DNA of 12,870 nt from an uncultured Clostridia bacterium (GTDB taxonomy: Bacteria; Bacillota; Clostridia; Oscillospirales; Acutalibacteraceae): contig CANONE010000057.1 of assembly GCA_947567585.1 (NCBI GenBank), positions 1 to 12,870 on the forward strand, given 5' to 3'. A program made the translations under genes and the position numbers. This document shows positions 7,463 to 12,870 of this stretch, one piece after another. The number at the start of each line of letters is the position of its first letter. Position 1 is the first letter of the stretch. The notes under the pieces were generated by a model that saw only the letters and a program-made list of their open reading frames with translations, did not search any database and was not told where the DNA came from.

Positions 7463-8023
7463 CTACGCGGTAATACCGCCAGCAAAATCGTACATCAGCC
7501 GCCCGCGAAGTTCCGTGGTGTCCTTTCCAAGCGCCTCCGCCAGCTTGAAGGCGAAGGGGTACCCGGTGGCAGGCCCCTGGCTGGTGACCAGGTTCTGGTC
7601 GGCGACCGCCACATCCTGGCAGAAAGAGGCTCCGGGCAATTTCTCGGCGTAGCCAGTATAGCCGGTCATGCGCTTGCCCTCGATGACACCAGCCGCCGCC
7701 AGCACCGTGGTGCCGGAACAGAGGGCGCACAGCAGCTTGCCGGGGGTCTTATCCCACTTTTGCAACAAGTTAATCACTTTGGGGTTGTTCCTGAGATTCT
7801 CCCCGCCGGGACGCCCGCCCGGCAGGACTACCGCGTCATACCCCTCGATCTCCTCGCTGAAAGGCTTATCCCCTTTCAGCACCATGCCGTGCATCCCTTT
7901 GACCCAGGGGCCGTCAAAATAGAACGTGTCGCAGGGGATATCCAGCCGCCGCATAACGTCCACGATGGTGAAGGTCTCGCCCTCCTCAAAGCCCTCCATC
8001 AGCAAAACAGCTACTTTACTCAT
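7463..8023 (-). CDS. DJ-1/PfpI-family protein (second of a tandem pair)
   Basis: ATG 8023 has AAGGAGG 9 nt upstream, and the protein then starts MSKVAVLLMEGFEEGET, the normal start of this family. The product has 186 residues, the usual length. E16 and the nucleophile-elbow C102 (CALCSG) match the Glu18/Cys106 pair of human DJ-1. GRPGGENLRNN and SQGPATGYPFAFKLAEAL are family-typical. Related proteins (YajL, DJ-1) are linked to oxidative stress, glyoxal handling and protein quality control; which of these applies cannot be told here. Its start overlaps the stop of the upstream paralog by 8 nt (ATGAGTAA), so the two are co-translated. The His126-like position of DJ-1 is not conserved. Cytoplasmic, no signal peptide. 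Confidence 0.9.
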   Translation of the reverse strand: MSKVAVLLMEGFEEGETFTIVDVMRRLDIPCDTFYFDGPWVKGMHGMVLKGDKPFSEEIEGYDAVVLPGGRPGGENLRNNPKVINLLQKWDKTPGKLLCALCSGTTVLAAAGVIEGKRMTGYTGYAEKLPGASFCQDVAVADQNLVTSQGPATGYPFAFKLAEALGKDTTELRGRLMYDFAGGITA

Positions 8024-8585
8024 GAGCCTCAACCTCCTTAAAAGCATTGAAATAAACCATGCGGTTCTTGACCGCCATGCTGTCCCTGCCAAGGGCATCT
8101 ACCAGCGCATACGCGAAAGCATACACTGTGGCAGGCCCCCGGCTGGTGATGATGTTGCCATCCTTGACAACGATATCCCCGCAATGGGTGCCGGTGCTGA
8201 TTTTAGCCTCCTGGCTGGGATAAGCAGTATAGCGCCGGTTTTCCAACGCCCCGGCCTTGTCCAGCACCCGTGGCCCGGCACAGATGGCGGCCAACCACTT
8301 GCCTTGGGCGTTCATCTCACGCAGAAGGGCAATGGTTTCCGGGCTCTCCAGCAGGCGGTCCACGCCGGGATAGCCGCCGGGAATGACGGCCATTTCCAAT
8401 GAATCAGCAGAGATTTCTTCCAAAGACTTGTCTGTCCTCAGGGTGATGCCGTGTCCGCCGGTGACTTCTGTGCCGCCGACTCCCACGGTCTCGGCGGGCA
8501 GGCTGGCCCGGCGGAGGATGTCCACAATGGTCAGCGCCTCGGCTTCCTCAAAGCCGGGGGCGAGCAGGACTGCGATGGGGTTCAT
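8016..8585 (-). CDS. DJ-1/PfpI-family protein (first of a tandem pair)
   Basis: ATG 8585 has AGAGGAG 7 nt upstream; a longer open frame runs upstream to 8828, but it crosses a promoter and a terminator and is not real. The product has 189 residues. The beginning MNPIAVLLAPGFEEAEALT, E16, PGGYPG and the nucleophile elbow AAICAGP with C102 are typical DJ-1/YajL features. The end (KDGNIITSRGPATVYAFAYA) closely follows the DJ-1 C-terminal pattern. The downstream gene is a paralog of similar length with Glu and Cys at the same residue numbers (16 and 102), so the pair arose by tandem duplication or was kept as a matched set, perhaps as a heterodimer. The two share an 8-nt overlap. An extended -10 box at 8617-8625 probably drives both. 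Confidence 0.92.
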   Translation of the reverse strand: MNPIAVLLAPGFEEAEALTIVDILRRASLPAETVGVGGTEVTGGHGITLRTDKSLEEISADSLEMAVIPGGYPGVDRLLESPETIALLREMNAQGKWLAAICAGPRVLDKAGALENRRYTAYPSQEAKISTGTHCGDIVVKDGNIITSRGPATVYAFAYALVDALGRDSMAVKNRMVYFNAFKEVEAHE

Positions 8586-8616
8586 ATTCAGGCTCCTCTC
8601 TTGTTTATGTGGGTCT

Positions 8617-8625
8617 ATCATACCA
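8617..8625 (-). promoter_or_regulatory. Extended -10 promoter for the DJ-1 pair
   Basis: The - strand reads TGGTATGAT 32 nt upstream of the ATG at 8585. The -35 region is poor, but the TGn extension and the position right after a terminator-like hairpin fit a promoter. Confidence 0.45.
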
Positions 8626-8652
8626 CAAGATGGGAATGGCGTGGGCGGTTTT

Positions 8653-8790
8653 TCATTTTTTGAAAAAGAAAAGGAGGACGGAAATGTTCCGTCCCCCTTG
8701 CTGTCCCGCAAAAAAATGTTTCCAGAGCCGAAACTCATCCATGGGTCTCTTCTTCCGGCGCATACCATCTTCTTTGGCAGCGTAGTCCAT
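8653..8790 (-). CDS. Possible 45-residue basic small ORF
   Basis: ATG 8790 is followed by 45 codons to TGA 8653-8655. The first 30 residues are basic and look protein-like (MRRKKRPMDEFRLWKHFF), and GGTGGAG lies about 6 nt upstream. Its last third overlaps the terminator hairpin and reads as low-complexity FFFKK. I do not recognise it; it could be a fragment of another lost gene or simply an open frame. Confidence 0.2.
   Translation of the reverse strand: MDYAAKEDGMRRKKRPMDEFRLWKHFFAGQQGGRNISVLLFFFKK
8660..8699 (-). terminator. Rho-independent terminator upstream of the DJ-1 pair
   Basis: Bases 8671-8683 pair with 8687-8699 (13 bp with one A-C mismatch, 3-nt loop). On the - strand this is followed by TTTTCTTTTTC. 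It would stop - strand transcripts coming from the MATE/esterase side. Confidence 0.75.
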
Positions 8791-8820
8791 AGGGAACTCC
8801 ACCGGGAGGAATTATAGCTT

Positions 8821-9264
8821 TCACACATTTTTTACCTTGTGGATCCACTTATCCCCCTGCATACGGAAAGACATCCAGACCGCCTTGATCACATAGTGGA
8901 TCCGCAGGGTGATCAGGACCCAGAAGGGCGGCAGCTGCAGCACCAGGCCGGCCAGATATCCCAGAGGAATGGACGCGCACCACTGGAAAATCACATCGGC
9001 AACCATCAGGAACCTTGTGTCCCCGCCGCCGCGCAGTACGCCCTTTGTGGTGGTGGAGGCGGTGGGCTGGAACAGAACGATCAAAGTGCTGGCCTGCATC
9101 ATGGAAACGGTGATGGCATAGGTCGATTCGGTGATCTCATACAGGCCGATAGACCAGATGCCTATCAACAGAACCAGGACCGCGCTGATGGCGCCCATCA
9201 CAACACTCAGGGCAAGGAAGGACTTTCCATCTTTTCTCCTTCGCAAAAGCATCTTTTTGGTGAA
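8821..9264 (-). pseudogene. C-terminal third of a MATE-family efflux transporter
   Basis: The frame from 9252 gives 143 residues with four TM helices, corresponding to TM9-TM12 of the usual 12-TM, ~450-residue MATE fold. The motif VLRGGGDTRF followed by a helix ending SIPLGYLAGL is the typical MATE TM10-TM11 region. The N-terminal ~300 residues are missing. Immediately upstream in the same frame is TGA (9265-9267), the stop of a broken esterase. The ATG at 9252 has no clear ribosome site and is more likely an internal Met. MATE pumps export drugs or cations by Na+ or H+ exchange; this fragment cannot. A second tiny copy of the same region lies at 6450-6478. Confidence 0.85.
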
Positions 9265-9464
9265 TCAGCCGGCCCCATAGAGATACTCTCTCTTCAGGGG
9301 CAAGAACTCATTCAGTCCCCGGAGCATATACTCGTCCCAGGTCCTCCAGTCATGGTCATAGCCCTCGGGGCAGAGATAGGCCACCTGGTAGCCCAGCTCT
9401 TCCAGTCGGGCCGCGTCATCCTCCACGCGCTTTGGCTCTTATAGTTGTATTGCAGTAAAGCCAT
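9265..9464 (-). pseudogene. Third esterase, middle deleted (start and end retained)
   Basis: ATG 9464, with AAGGAG at 9476-9481, begins MALLQYNYKSQ, which aligns with MSVLTYNFESQ at the start of the intact upstream esterase. Eleven codons later the sequence jumps, in another frame, to KRVEDDAARLEELGYQ, then the catalytic-His motif YDHDWRTWDEYM and a normal C-terminus ending at TGA 9265-9267. The intact paralog ends with the matching GYRHEWRFWD. Roughly 200 codons, including the catalytic Ser, are therefore lost by an internal deletion. The gene starts 36 nt after the upstream esterase stop, so it was the third esterase of this operon. Confidence 0.8.
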
Positions 9465-9500
9465 TCAGATTCTCACTCCTTCTGTAAAAGCTGTCCGCCT

Positions 9501-10337
9501 CTAGAATGGATTCCCTCCGGCCCCGTCAAGGCCGAAGAAACTGAGGGCCTCCTGGATGGCCAAGTCCCAGAAACGCCATTCGTGGCGGTAGCCCTCCCGG
9601 AAGAACCAGTGGGGCGCAATGCCTATCTCGCCGCAGTGCTTCTGGAATTCCAGCAAGCTGTTATAGATCATCGTGTCATCCTTCCCGCAGGCGAACATCA
9701 GCCGGGGCAGCCTGCCGGTGGGGGCCAGCTTGTCGATAATGTCCCACACGTTCTCGCAGGAGTTCCGGAAAGCCTCCAGGCCCCCGGCATTGGCCAGGGT
9801 ATTCTTAATACGGGGGTTCTGTGGGTCCATCATAGGGTTAGGGTTGTCCGGGGCCATGAGGGAGAGCTCCATCGGGGACGCGGACAGCACCGCCGCGGCC
9901 GCGAACTTTTCCGGGTGGTTGACCGCGTATTTGATGGCGCCACGGCCACCCATAGAGAGCCCGGCGATGAAGTTGTCCTCCCGCTTGTCGGACACAGGGA
10001 ACCAGCCGTAGATAAGCGGCATCAGTTCCTCTGTGAGATAGTCATACATCTGGTAGCCCATCATGGCGCCATCCCAGTTGGAATAGTTGGAGTTAAGCGC
10101 CGAGGGCATGACCACCACCAGGTCCTTCTCGGCCGCGTACAGCTCTATGCTGGTCTTGCGCAGCCAGTCCGAGTGGTCGCCAAAGGTGCCGTGGAGCAGC
10201 CAGAGGACCTTGAACTTCCGGCCGCTCCCGTAAAACTGTTCCGGGGACATATCCCGGGGCTTGTCCGGGAGTATTACGGTGATCTCATGGCTGTTCTTCA
10301 GGTATTGGCTCTCAAAATTATAGGTTAGGACAGACAT
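9501..10337 (-). CDS. Esterase of the S-formylglutathione hydrolase/esterase D type
   Basis: ATG 10337 has AAAGGAG 7 nt upstream. The 278-residue product has the alpha/beta-hydrolase layout of family PF00756: LLHGTFGDHSDW (oxyanion region, ~48-58), the nucleophile elbow GLSMGG with S128, an Asp in the GKDDT segment (D220 or D221) and the catalytic His H252 in GYRHEWRFWD. No signal peptide is present, so it is cytoplasmic. Relatives hydrolyse acetyl, feruloyl or other short-chain esters, often from plant polysaccharides; the substrate here is not known. The start lies 13 nt after the stop of the preceding hydrolase, and a broken paralog follows 36 nt downstream, so this was a multi-esterase operon. 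All catalytic residues are present and it should be functional if expressed. Confidence 0.92.
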   Translation of the reverse strand: MSVLTYNFESQYLKNSHEITVILPDKPRDMSPEQFYGSGRKFKVLWLLHGTFGDHSDWLRKTSIELYAAEKDLVVVMPSALNSNYSNWDGAMMGYQMYDYLTEELMPLIYGWFPVSDKREDNFIAGLSMGGRGAIKYAVNHPEKFAAAAVLSASPMELSLMAPDNPNPMMDPQNPRIKNTLANAGGLEAFRNSCENVWDIIDKLAPTGRLPRLMFACGKDDTMIYNSLLEFQKHCGEIGIAPHWFFREGYRHEWRFWDLAIQEALSFFGLDGAGGNPF

Positions 10338-10350
10338 GGAAACGCTCCTT

Positions 10351-11133
10351 TCATTTGTGCTGGCAGGCCAGCCAGTCTATGATCCCGTGCTCGCCACTGT
10401 AGACCAGCATCCAGCAGGCGTGGTTCTCCCCAAATTTCTGCTCCAGGGACATGCCGGGGGCGCTGCCCAGGCCGTAAGCGGCTAGTTCCTCCGGGGAGAA
10501 GATGGTGAGGCGGGCGTCCTGGTTCCCGGCGTCCCGTAGGGCCAAGATACCGTCTACTATGTATTTGTGGCGGTAGATGGTGTGGTCCACATACGCGGCC
10601 GCTATCCAGACCTTTGTATCAGTCAGGCTCCGGAGGATACCGTAGGTTTCCGGGGTCATGGTGGGGCAGATGGGGACCGCTGCGGCGAACAGGCCGCTGC
10701 CCACAGACAATGCCCGCAGAGTGCCGCCGCCTCCCATAGACATGCCGGTGACCAGCACCCGGTCCCCGTCCACTTTGCCTGCGGCGATAAGCTCCCGGAT
10801 GATGTCGCATACACCGGCCAGGTACTCCCTGTGCCAGCCGGACCCCGGCTGGTTCATGCTGCCGCTGCCAGCAAATGTCTGGGCTGTAGGAGACGCAGGC
10901 GGCTTGCCCGCCGGGGCCTGGGGGGCCATCACATACATATCGGGGCAGAGCTCCGAGAGCCGGATAGCGCCCACAGTGCCCACCATCTGCGTAAAGTTGT
11001 CGCTGCCGCCTTCCCCGCCTCCGTGGAGAAACAGCATCAGGGGCCTGGGGCCGGAGGCGTTTGGGCTGTACAACCGGTAGCGGACGCCCCGCTCCTCTTT
11101 GGCTGCAAAGCGGTCAAGGCCCTCTACCTCCAC
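10351..11133 (-). CDS. Alpha/beta-hydrolase esterase/peptidase, 5' region rearranged
   Basis: GTG 11133 has AGGAGG 8 nt upstream and gives 260 residues starting MEVEGLDRFAAKEERGVRYR; it is the best available start. The frame stays open far upstream, but beyond ~11200 it is only the wrong frame of a sensor-kinase remnant. Visible features are LMLFLHGGGE (oxyanion hole, 32-41), GMSMGGGG with nucleophile S132, D183 in YVDH and H238 in ENHACW. This is a carboxylesterase or prolyl-oligopeptidase-like serine hydrolase. No signal peptide is seen. The next esterase starts 13 nt after its stop. The original promoter and perhaps the original start may have been lost at the junction near 11174-11201, so expression is uncertain although the enzyme core looks intact. 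Confidence 0.8.
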   Translation of the reverse strand: MEVEGLDRFAAKEERGVRYRLYSPNASGPRPLMLFLHGGGEGGSDNFTQMVGTVGAIRLSELCPDMYVMAPQAPAGKPPASPTAQTFAGSGSMNQPGSGWHREYLAGVCDIIRELIAAGKVDGDRVLVTGMSMGGGGTLRALSVGSGLFAAAVPICPTMTPETYGILRSLTDTKVWIAAAYVDHTIYRHKYIVDGILALRDAGNQDARLTIFSPEELAAYGLGSAPGMSLEQKFGENHACWMLVYSGEHGIIDWLACQHK

Positions 11134-11173
11134 CTGGGCCACCTCCTGCTTGGTGAGCCGGAGCCCGTCTGCC

Positions 11174-11201
11174 GCGATTTTTCCCTCCAGGGAAAAATCG
11201 C
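11174..11201. repeat. 28-bp perfect palindrome at a gene junction
   Basis: Arms 11174-11186 and 11189-11201 are exact inverted complements (13 bp) around CC. It lies exactly where the kinase remnant ends and the esterase sequence begins. No T-run follows on either strand, so it is a poor terminator. It could mark the rearrangement breakpoint or act as a binding site. Confidence 0.7.
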
Positions 11202-11480
11202 AGCTATATACTCCTGCTTCTGCGCCATAGCGTGGATAAGGGAGAAACAGTTCACAAAAAAGTGGGGCTTGATCTGCAGCTGCATGTATTCCATTTCCGT
11301 CTGGGCCAGGACCAGCTTTTCCTCGTACAGGTCGATACGCAGCTTTTCGATCTGGCTGGAGAGGCCGTCGAAAGCCTCCAGCGCGTCGTTCAGCTCCCGT
11401 ATCCCGCCACGTTTTACGGACTGGCGGCATTTGGTGTACTCGTCCACATGGTTGATGAAATTTTCAAGGGGCTGCTGGAT
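11202..11480 (-). pseudogene. Fragment of a YesM/LytS-type sensor histidine kinase
   Basis: The - strand frame reads PLENFINHVDEYTKCRQSVK, a ~45-residue coiled-coil-like helix, then EYMQLQIKPHFFVNCFSLIH. This is the H-box of His_kinase family PF06580 (usually LQxQINPHFLxNxLxxI), with the phosphoacceptor His in KPHFF. The sensor domain before it and the ATPase domain after it are both missing. The left end joins the palindrome and esterase, and the right end joins a parA fragment at about 11480. Such kinases usually control carbohydrate-use genes, which would fit the esterases downstream. The fragment cannot signal. Confidence 0.8.
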
Positions 11481-11642
11481 GTACCCTTTTCCGTTCGGGC
11501 GGCGGAGTGCAGTTTGGAGGGTAAGAGCATATTTGCCCATGATCCGCACGGGAAAGTGGCGGAGGCGTATGAGCTGCTGGCGCAGGAGGTACGCGGTTAT
11601 GAGCGGTCCTGGCAGAAGAACCAGGCGGACCGAACCCGCTAA
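11481..11642 (+). pseudogene. parA: 3' end of a parA partition ATPase gene
   Basis: The + strand reads VPFSVRAAECSLEGKSIF, then HDPHGKVAEAYELLAQEV, and stops at TAA 11640-11642. This matches the C-terminal region of ParA/Soj ATPases, typically IPxSVRxAExxxxGKSI...DPxGKxAxAYxxLxxEV. Only ~53 residues remain; the Walker motifs and most of the ATPase fold are absent. The fragment begins abruptly where the opposite-strand kinase remnant ends. A parB gene begins about 1 kb further on in the same direction, supporting the call. Confidence 0.75.
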
Positions 11643-11672
11643 CCTGTAGAGTCAGAAAATTTTACCACAGCC

Positions 11673-11701
11673 TTGCAAAACCTATGAAAATGCCGTATAC
11701 T
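11673..11701 (+). promoter_or_regulatory. Promoter of the Rpn-type nuclease gene
   Basis: TTGCAA (11673-11678), a 17-nt spacer and TATACT (11696-11701) lie 25 nt before the ATG at 11727. It lies after the parA fragment, so the nuclease gene has its own transcription start. Confidence 0.65.
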
Positions 11702-11726
11702 ATGAAATGAGAAGGAGGCGGTCCCC

Positions 11727-12563
11727 ATGGTGAAGCCATTCCAGGAGTTGACGATCATCGATGATTTTATGTTTGCTGATGTTATGCGCCAGCCGGAGTT
11801 TATCAAGCCGTTTCTTGAGAGCATTTTGGAAAAGAAAATCGCCGAAGTGGTGGTTATTGATAAACAAAAAGACCTCAAGGACGCATACGACGCCCATGGC
11901 ATTCGTTTGGACGTGTATTTGGAGGATGAGAACCGCACAAAATACGATGTGGAGGTACAGGCACGACTCCACCCGGAATTGGAGAGGCGGGTGCGGTTTT
12001 ACCAGAGCGGCATTGACCGCCACAGCCTGAAAACCGGCGAGGAGTACTGGCAGCTGCCGGATTCGTATATTATTTTTCTCTGCGCTAAGGACTATTACAA
12101 GGCAGGACTGGCGGTTTATGAGCGGGAGAGCCATATTAAATGCGCGCCGGAAATTCGGTATGAGGACGGGTCCCATGTCTACATTTTGAATGCGGATTTC
12201 AGCGTTGATAATGCAAATGCAGAAATCACTGACTTTTTGCGTTACGTCCGCGCGGGGGTGAAAGGCGAGTCTTTTGACGTATCAAAATCCAATTATTTGC
12301 AGAAGCTGGACGATGAGATCAAGCGGATTAAGGGCGACAGCGAGAGGGAGATGGAATATATGACATACGCGATGCGGCTGCAAGATGAGCGGCGGATCGG
12401 CCGGGAAGAAGGACGAAAAATGGGGCAGGAGGAAGGTCGCATGGAGCGGGATAAGGAGCTGGTGCAGCGGCTGCTGGCTAAAGGGCGCTCCCTGGACGAA
12501 ATCTGCGATATTGTTGGGCTGGATATGCCAGAGGTTAGAAAATTGGTGGGGTCGGAAAGTTAG
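11727..12563 (+). CDS. Rpn-family PD-(D/E)XK nuclease (recombination-promoting, transposase-like)
   Basis: ATG 11727 has AGGAGG 8 nt upstream. The 278-residue product has the full length usual for this family (PDDEXK_2, long annotated as putative transposase). The start PFQELTIIDDFMFADVM is family-typical. The active site is readable: D62 in GIRLDVYLED and E76-x-Q78 in YDVEVQA. The C-terminal third is charged and helical with GREEGRKMGQEEGR repeats, then a short helical module (LVQRLLAKGRSLDEICDIVG) resembling the small tail found in many relatives. E. coli Rpn proteins are Mg-dependent DNA endonucleases that promote RecA-independent recombination; that activity is assumed here by family. The gene has its own promoter and terminator and lies between parA and parB. 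It ends with tandem TAG stops. Confidence 0.92.
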   Translation: MVKPFQELTIIDDFMFADVMRQPEFIKPFLESILEKKIAEVVVIDKQKDLKDAYDAHGIRLDVYLEDENRTKYDVEVQARLHPELERRVRFYQSGIDRHSLKTGEEYWQLPDSYIIFLCAKDYYKAGLAVYERESHIKCAPEIRYEDGSHVYILNADFSVDNANAEITDFLRYVRAGVKGESFDVSKSNYLQKLDDEIKRIKGDSEREMEYMTYAMRLQDERRIGREEGRKMGQEEGRMERDKELVQRLLAKGRSLDEICDIVGLDMPEVRKLVGSES

Positions 12564-12604
12564 TAGACTAAACTGATATATATCAAAAATCAATAGATTA
12601 ATGC

Positions 12605-12633
12605 AAGGACGCTTCATAATGAAGCGTCCTTTT
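12605..12633 (+). terminator. Rho-independent terminator of the nuclease gene
   Basis: Arms 12605-12616 and 12620-12631 pair perfectly (12 bp, loop TAA) and run into TTTT. It lies 41 nt after the stop of the nuclease gene and before parB. Confidence 0.85.
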
Positions 12634-12665
12634 GTTATGCTCATTTTTGCGGGGAGGGAATGTGC

Positions 12666-12870
12666 ATGGGAGCAAAAGAAATAGATCTGGGGCTGAGCGG
12701 ATATGACGCGCTGTTTTCCAGCCAGGGGGAGAGGGAGGAGAACTGGTTGCCTAAAATCTATGAAATACCGTTGTCAGAAATTGATGATTTCCCCGACCAC
12801 CCATTTAAGGTCAAGCTGGACGAGGATATGGACCAGCTGGTGCAGAGCGTCAAGGAGCGCGGGATTATTA
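12666..12870 (+). CDS. parB: ParB-family partition protein (3' end outside window)
   Basis: ATG 12666 has GGAGGG about 7 nt upstream. The 68 visible residues contain YEIPLSEIDDFPDHPFKVKL followed by DEDMDQLVQSVKERGII. This is the start of the ParB N-terminal (ParB/Srx) domain, with the I-P-x-x-x-I and hPF motifs and the helix before the CTP-binding GERR box, which would lie beyond the window. ParB binds parS sites and works with ParA to segregate DNA. Here the upstream parA is only a fragment, unless an intact parA exists elsewhere. No promoter was seen between the nuclease terminator and this start, so its transcription is unclear. Confidence 0.88.
   Translation, partial: MGAKEIDLGLSGYDALFSSQGEREENWLPKIYEIPLSEIDDFPDHPFKVKLDEDMDQLVQSVKERGII

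Noticed and set aside
9582..10328. Long + strand open frame opposite the intact esterase
   Set aside because: The - strand carries a complete esterase with catalytic motifs; the + frame is His/Val/Gly-rich noise.
11202..11430. N-terminal extension of the hydrolase gene
   Set aside because: In this frame the sequence is low-quality Arg/Gly/Pro-rich; the neighbouring frame encodes the histidine-kinase H-box, so the extension is not native to the hydrolase.
10567..11480. Long + strand open frame leading into the parA tail
   Set aside because: Upstream of ~11481 it is antisense to the hydrolase and kinase remnant; only the last ~53 codons match ParA.
12385..12480. Short GREEGR repeats in the nuclease gene as a DNA repeat
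   Set aside because: Charged repeats of this kind are common in the C-terminal part of Rpn-family proteins.

Overview
The window looks like a piece of a moderately GC-rich Clostridia (Firmicutes) genome, most likely an Oscillospiraceae/Ruminococcaceae-type gut commensal. The grounds are strong AGGAGG-type Shine-Dalgarno sites, the MMPL plus heptad-repeat protein pairing, the Rpn-type PD-(D/E)XK gene and the ParA/ParB sequences. This placement is inference from protein style and not from a marker gene. No rRNA, tRNA or CRISPR array was seen.

Left part (1-6340, + strand): an apparently intact set of a TetR-type regulator (5' end outside the window), a radical SAM/SPASM protein, an MMPL/RND-type 12-TM exporter and a secreted protein with 15 unbroken Leu/Gly heptads. 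The last three genes are tightly packed (37 nt gap, then an ATGA overlap), follow one good sigma-70-like promoter and end in a strong terminator. They look like one unit that modifies something by radical chemistry and moves it through or along the membrane; the substrate is unknown. This is the best candidate in the window for an undescribed system.

Middle part (6340-11480, all - strand): a patchwork of intact genes and debris. Intact are two tandem DJ-1/PfpI proteins and two tandem alpha/beta-hydrolase esterases. Between and around them are an RpiR-type HTH fused to a lone APH-kinase C-lobe, a frameshifted esterase remnant, an N-terminally truncated MATE transporter, an esterase with its middle deleted, and a stub of a YesM/LytS-type sensor kinase. 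Two debris patches (6450-6524 and 8879-9432) share the same MATE and esterase sequence in the same order and orientation. They therefore bracket the RpiR/DJ-1 block as degenerate direct repeats.

Right part (11480-12870, + strand): the last ~53 codons of a parA gene, then an Rpn-type PD-(D/E)XK nuclease gene with its own promoter and terminator, then the start of parB. The kinase-esterase block therefore breaks into a partition locus, and the Rpn gene sits between parA and parB. A chromosome- or element-borne partition locus has served as a landing and recombination site.
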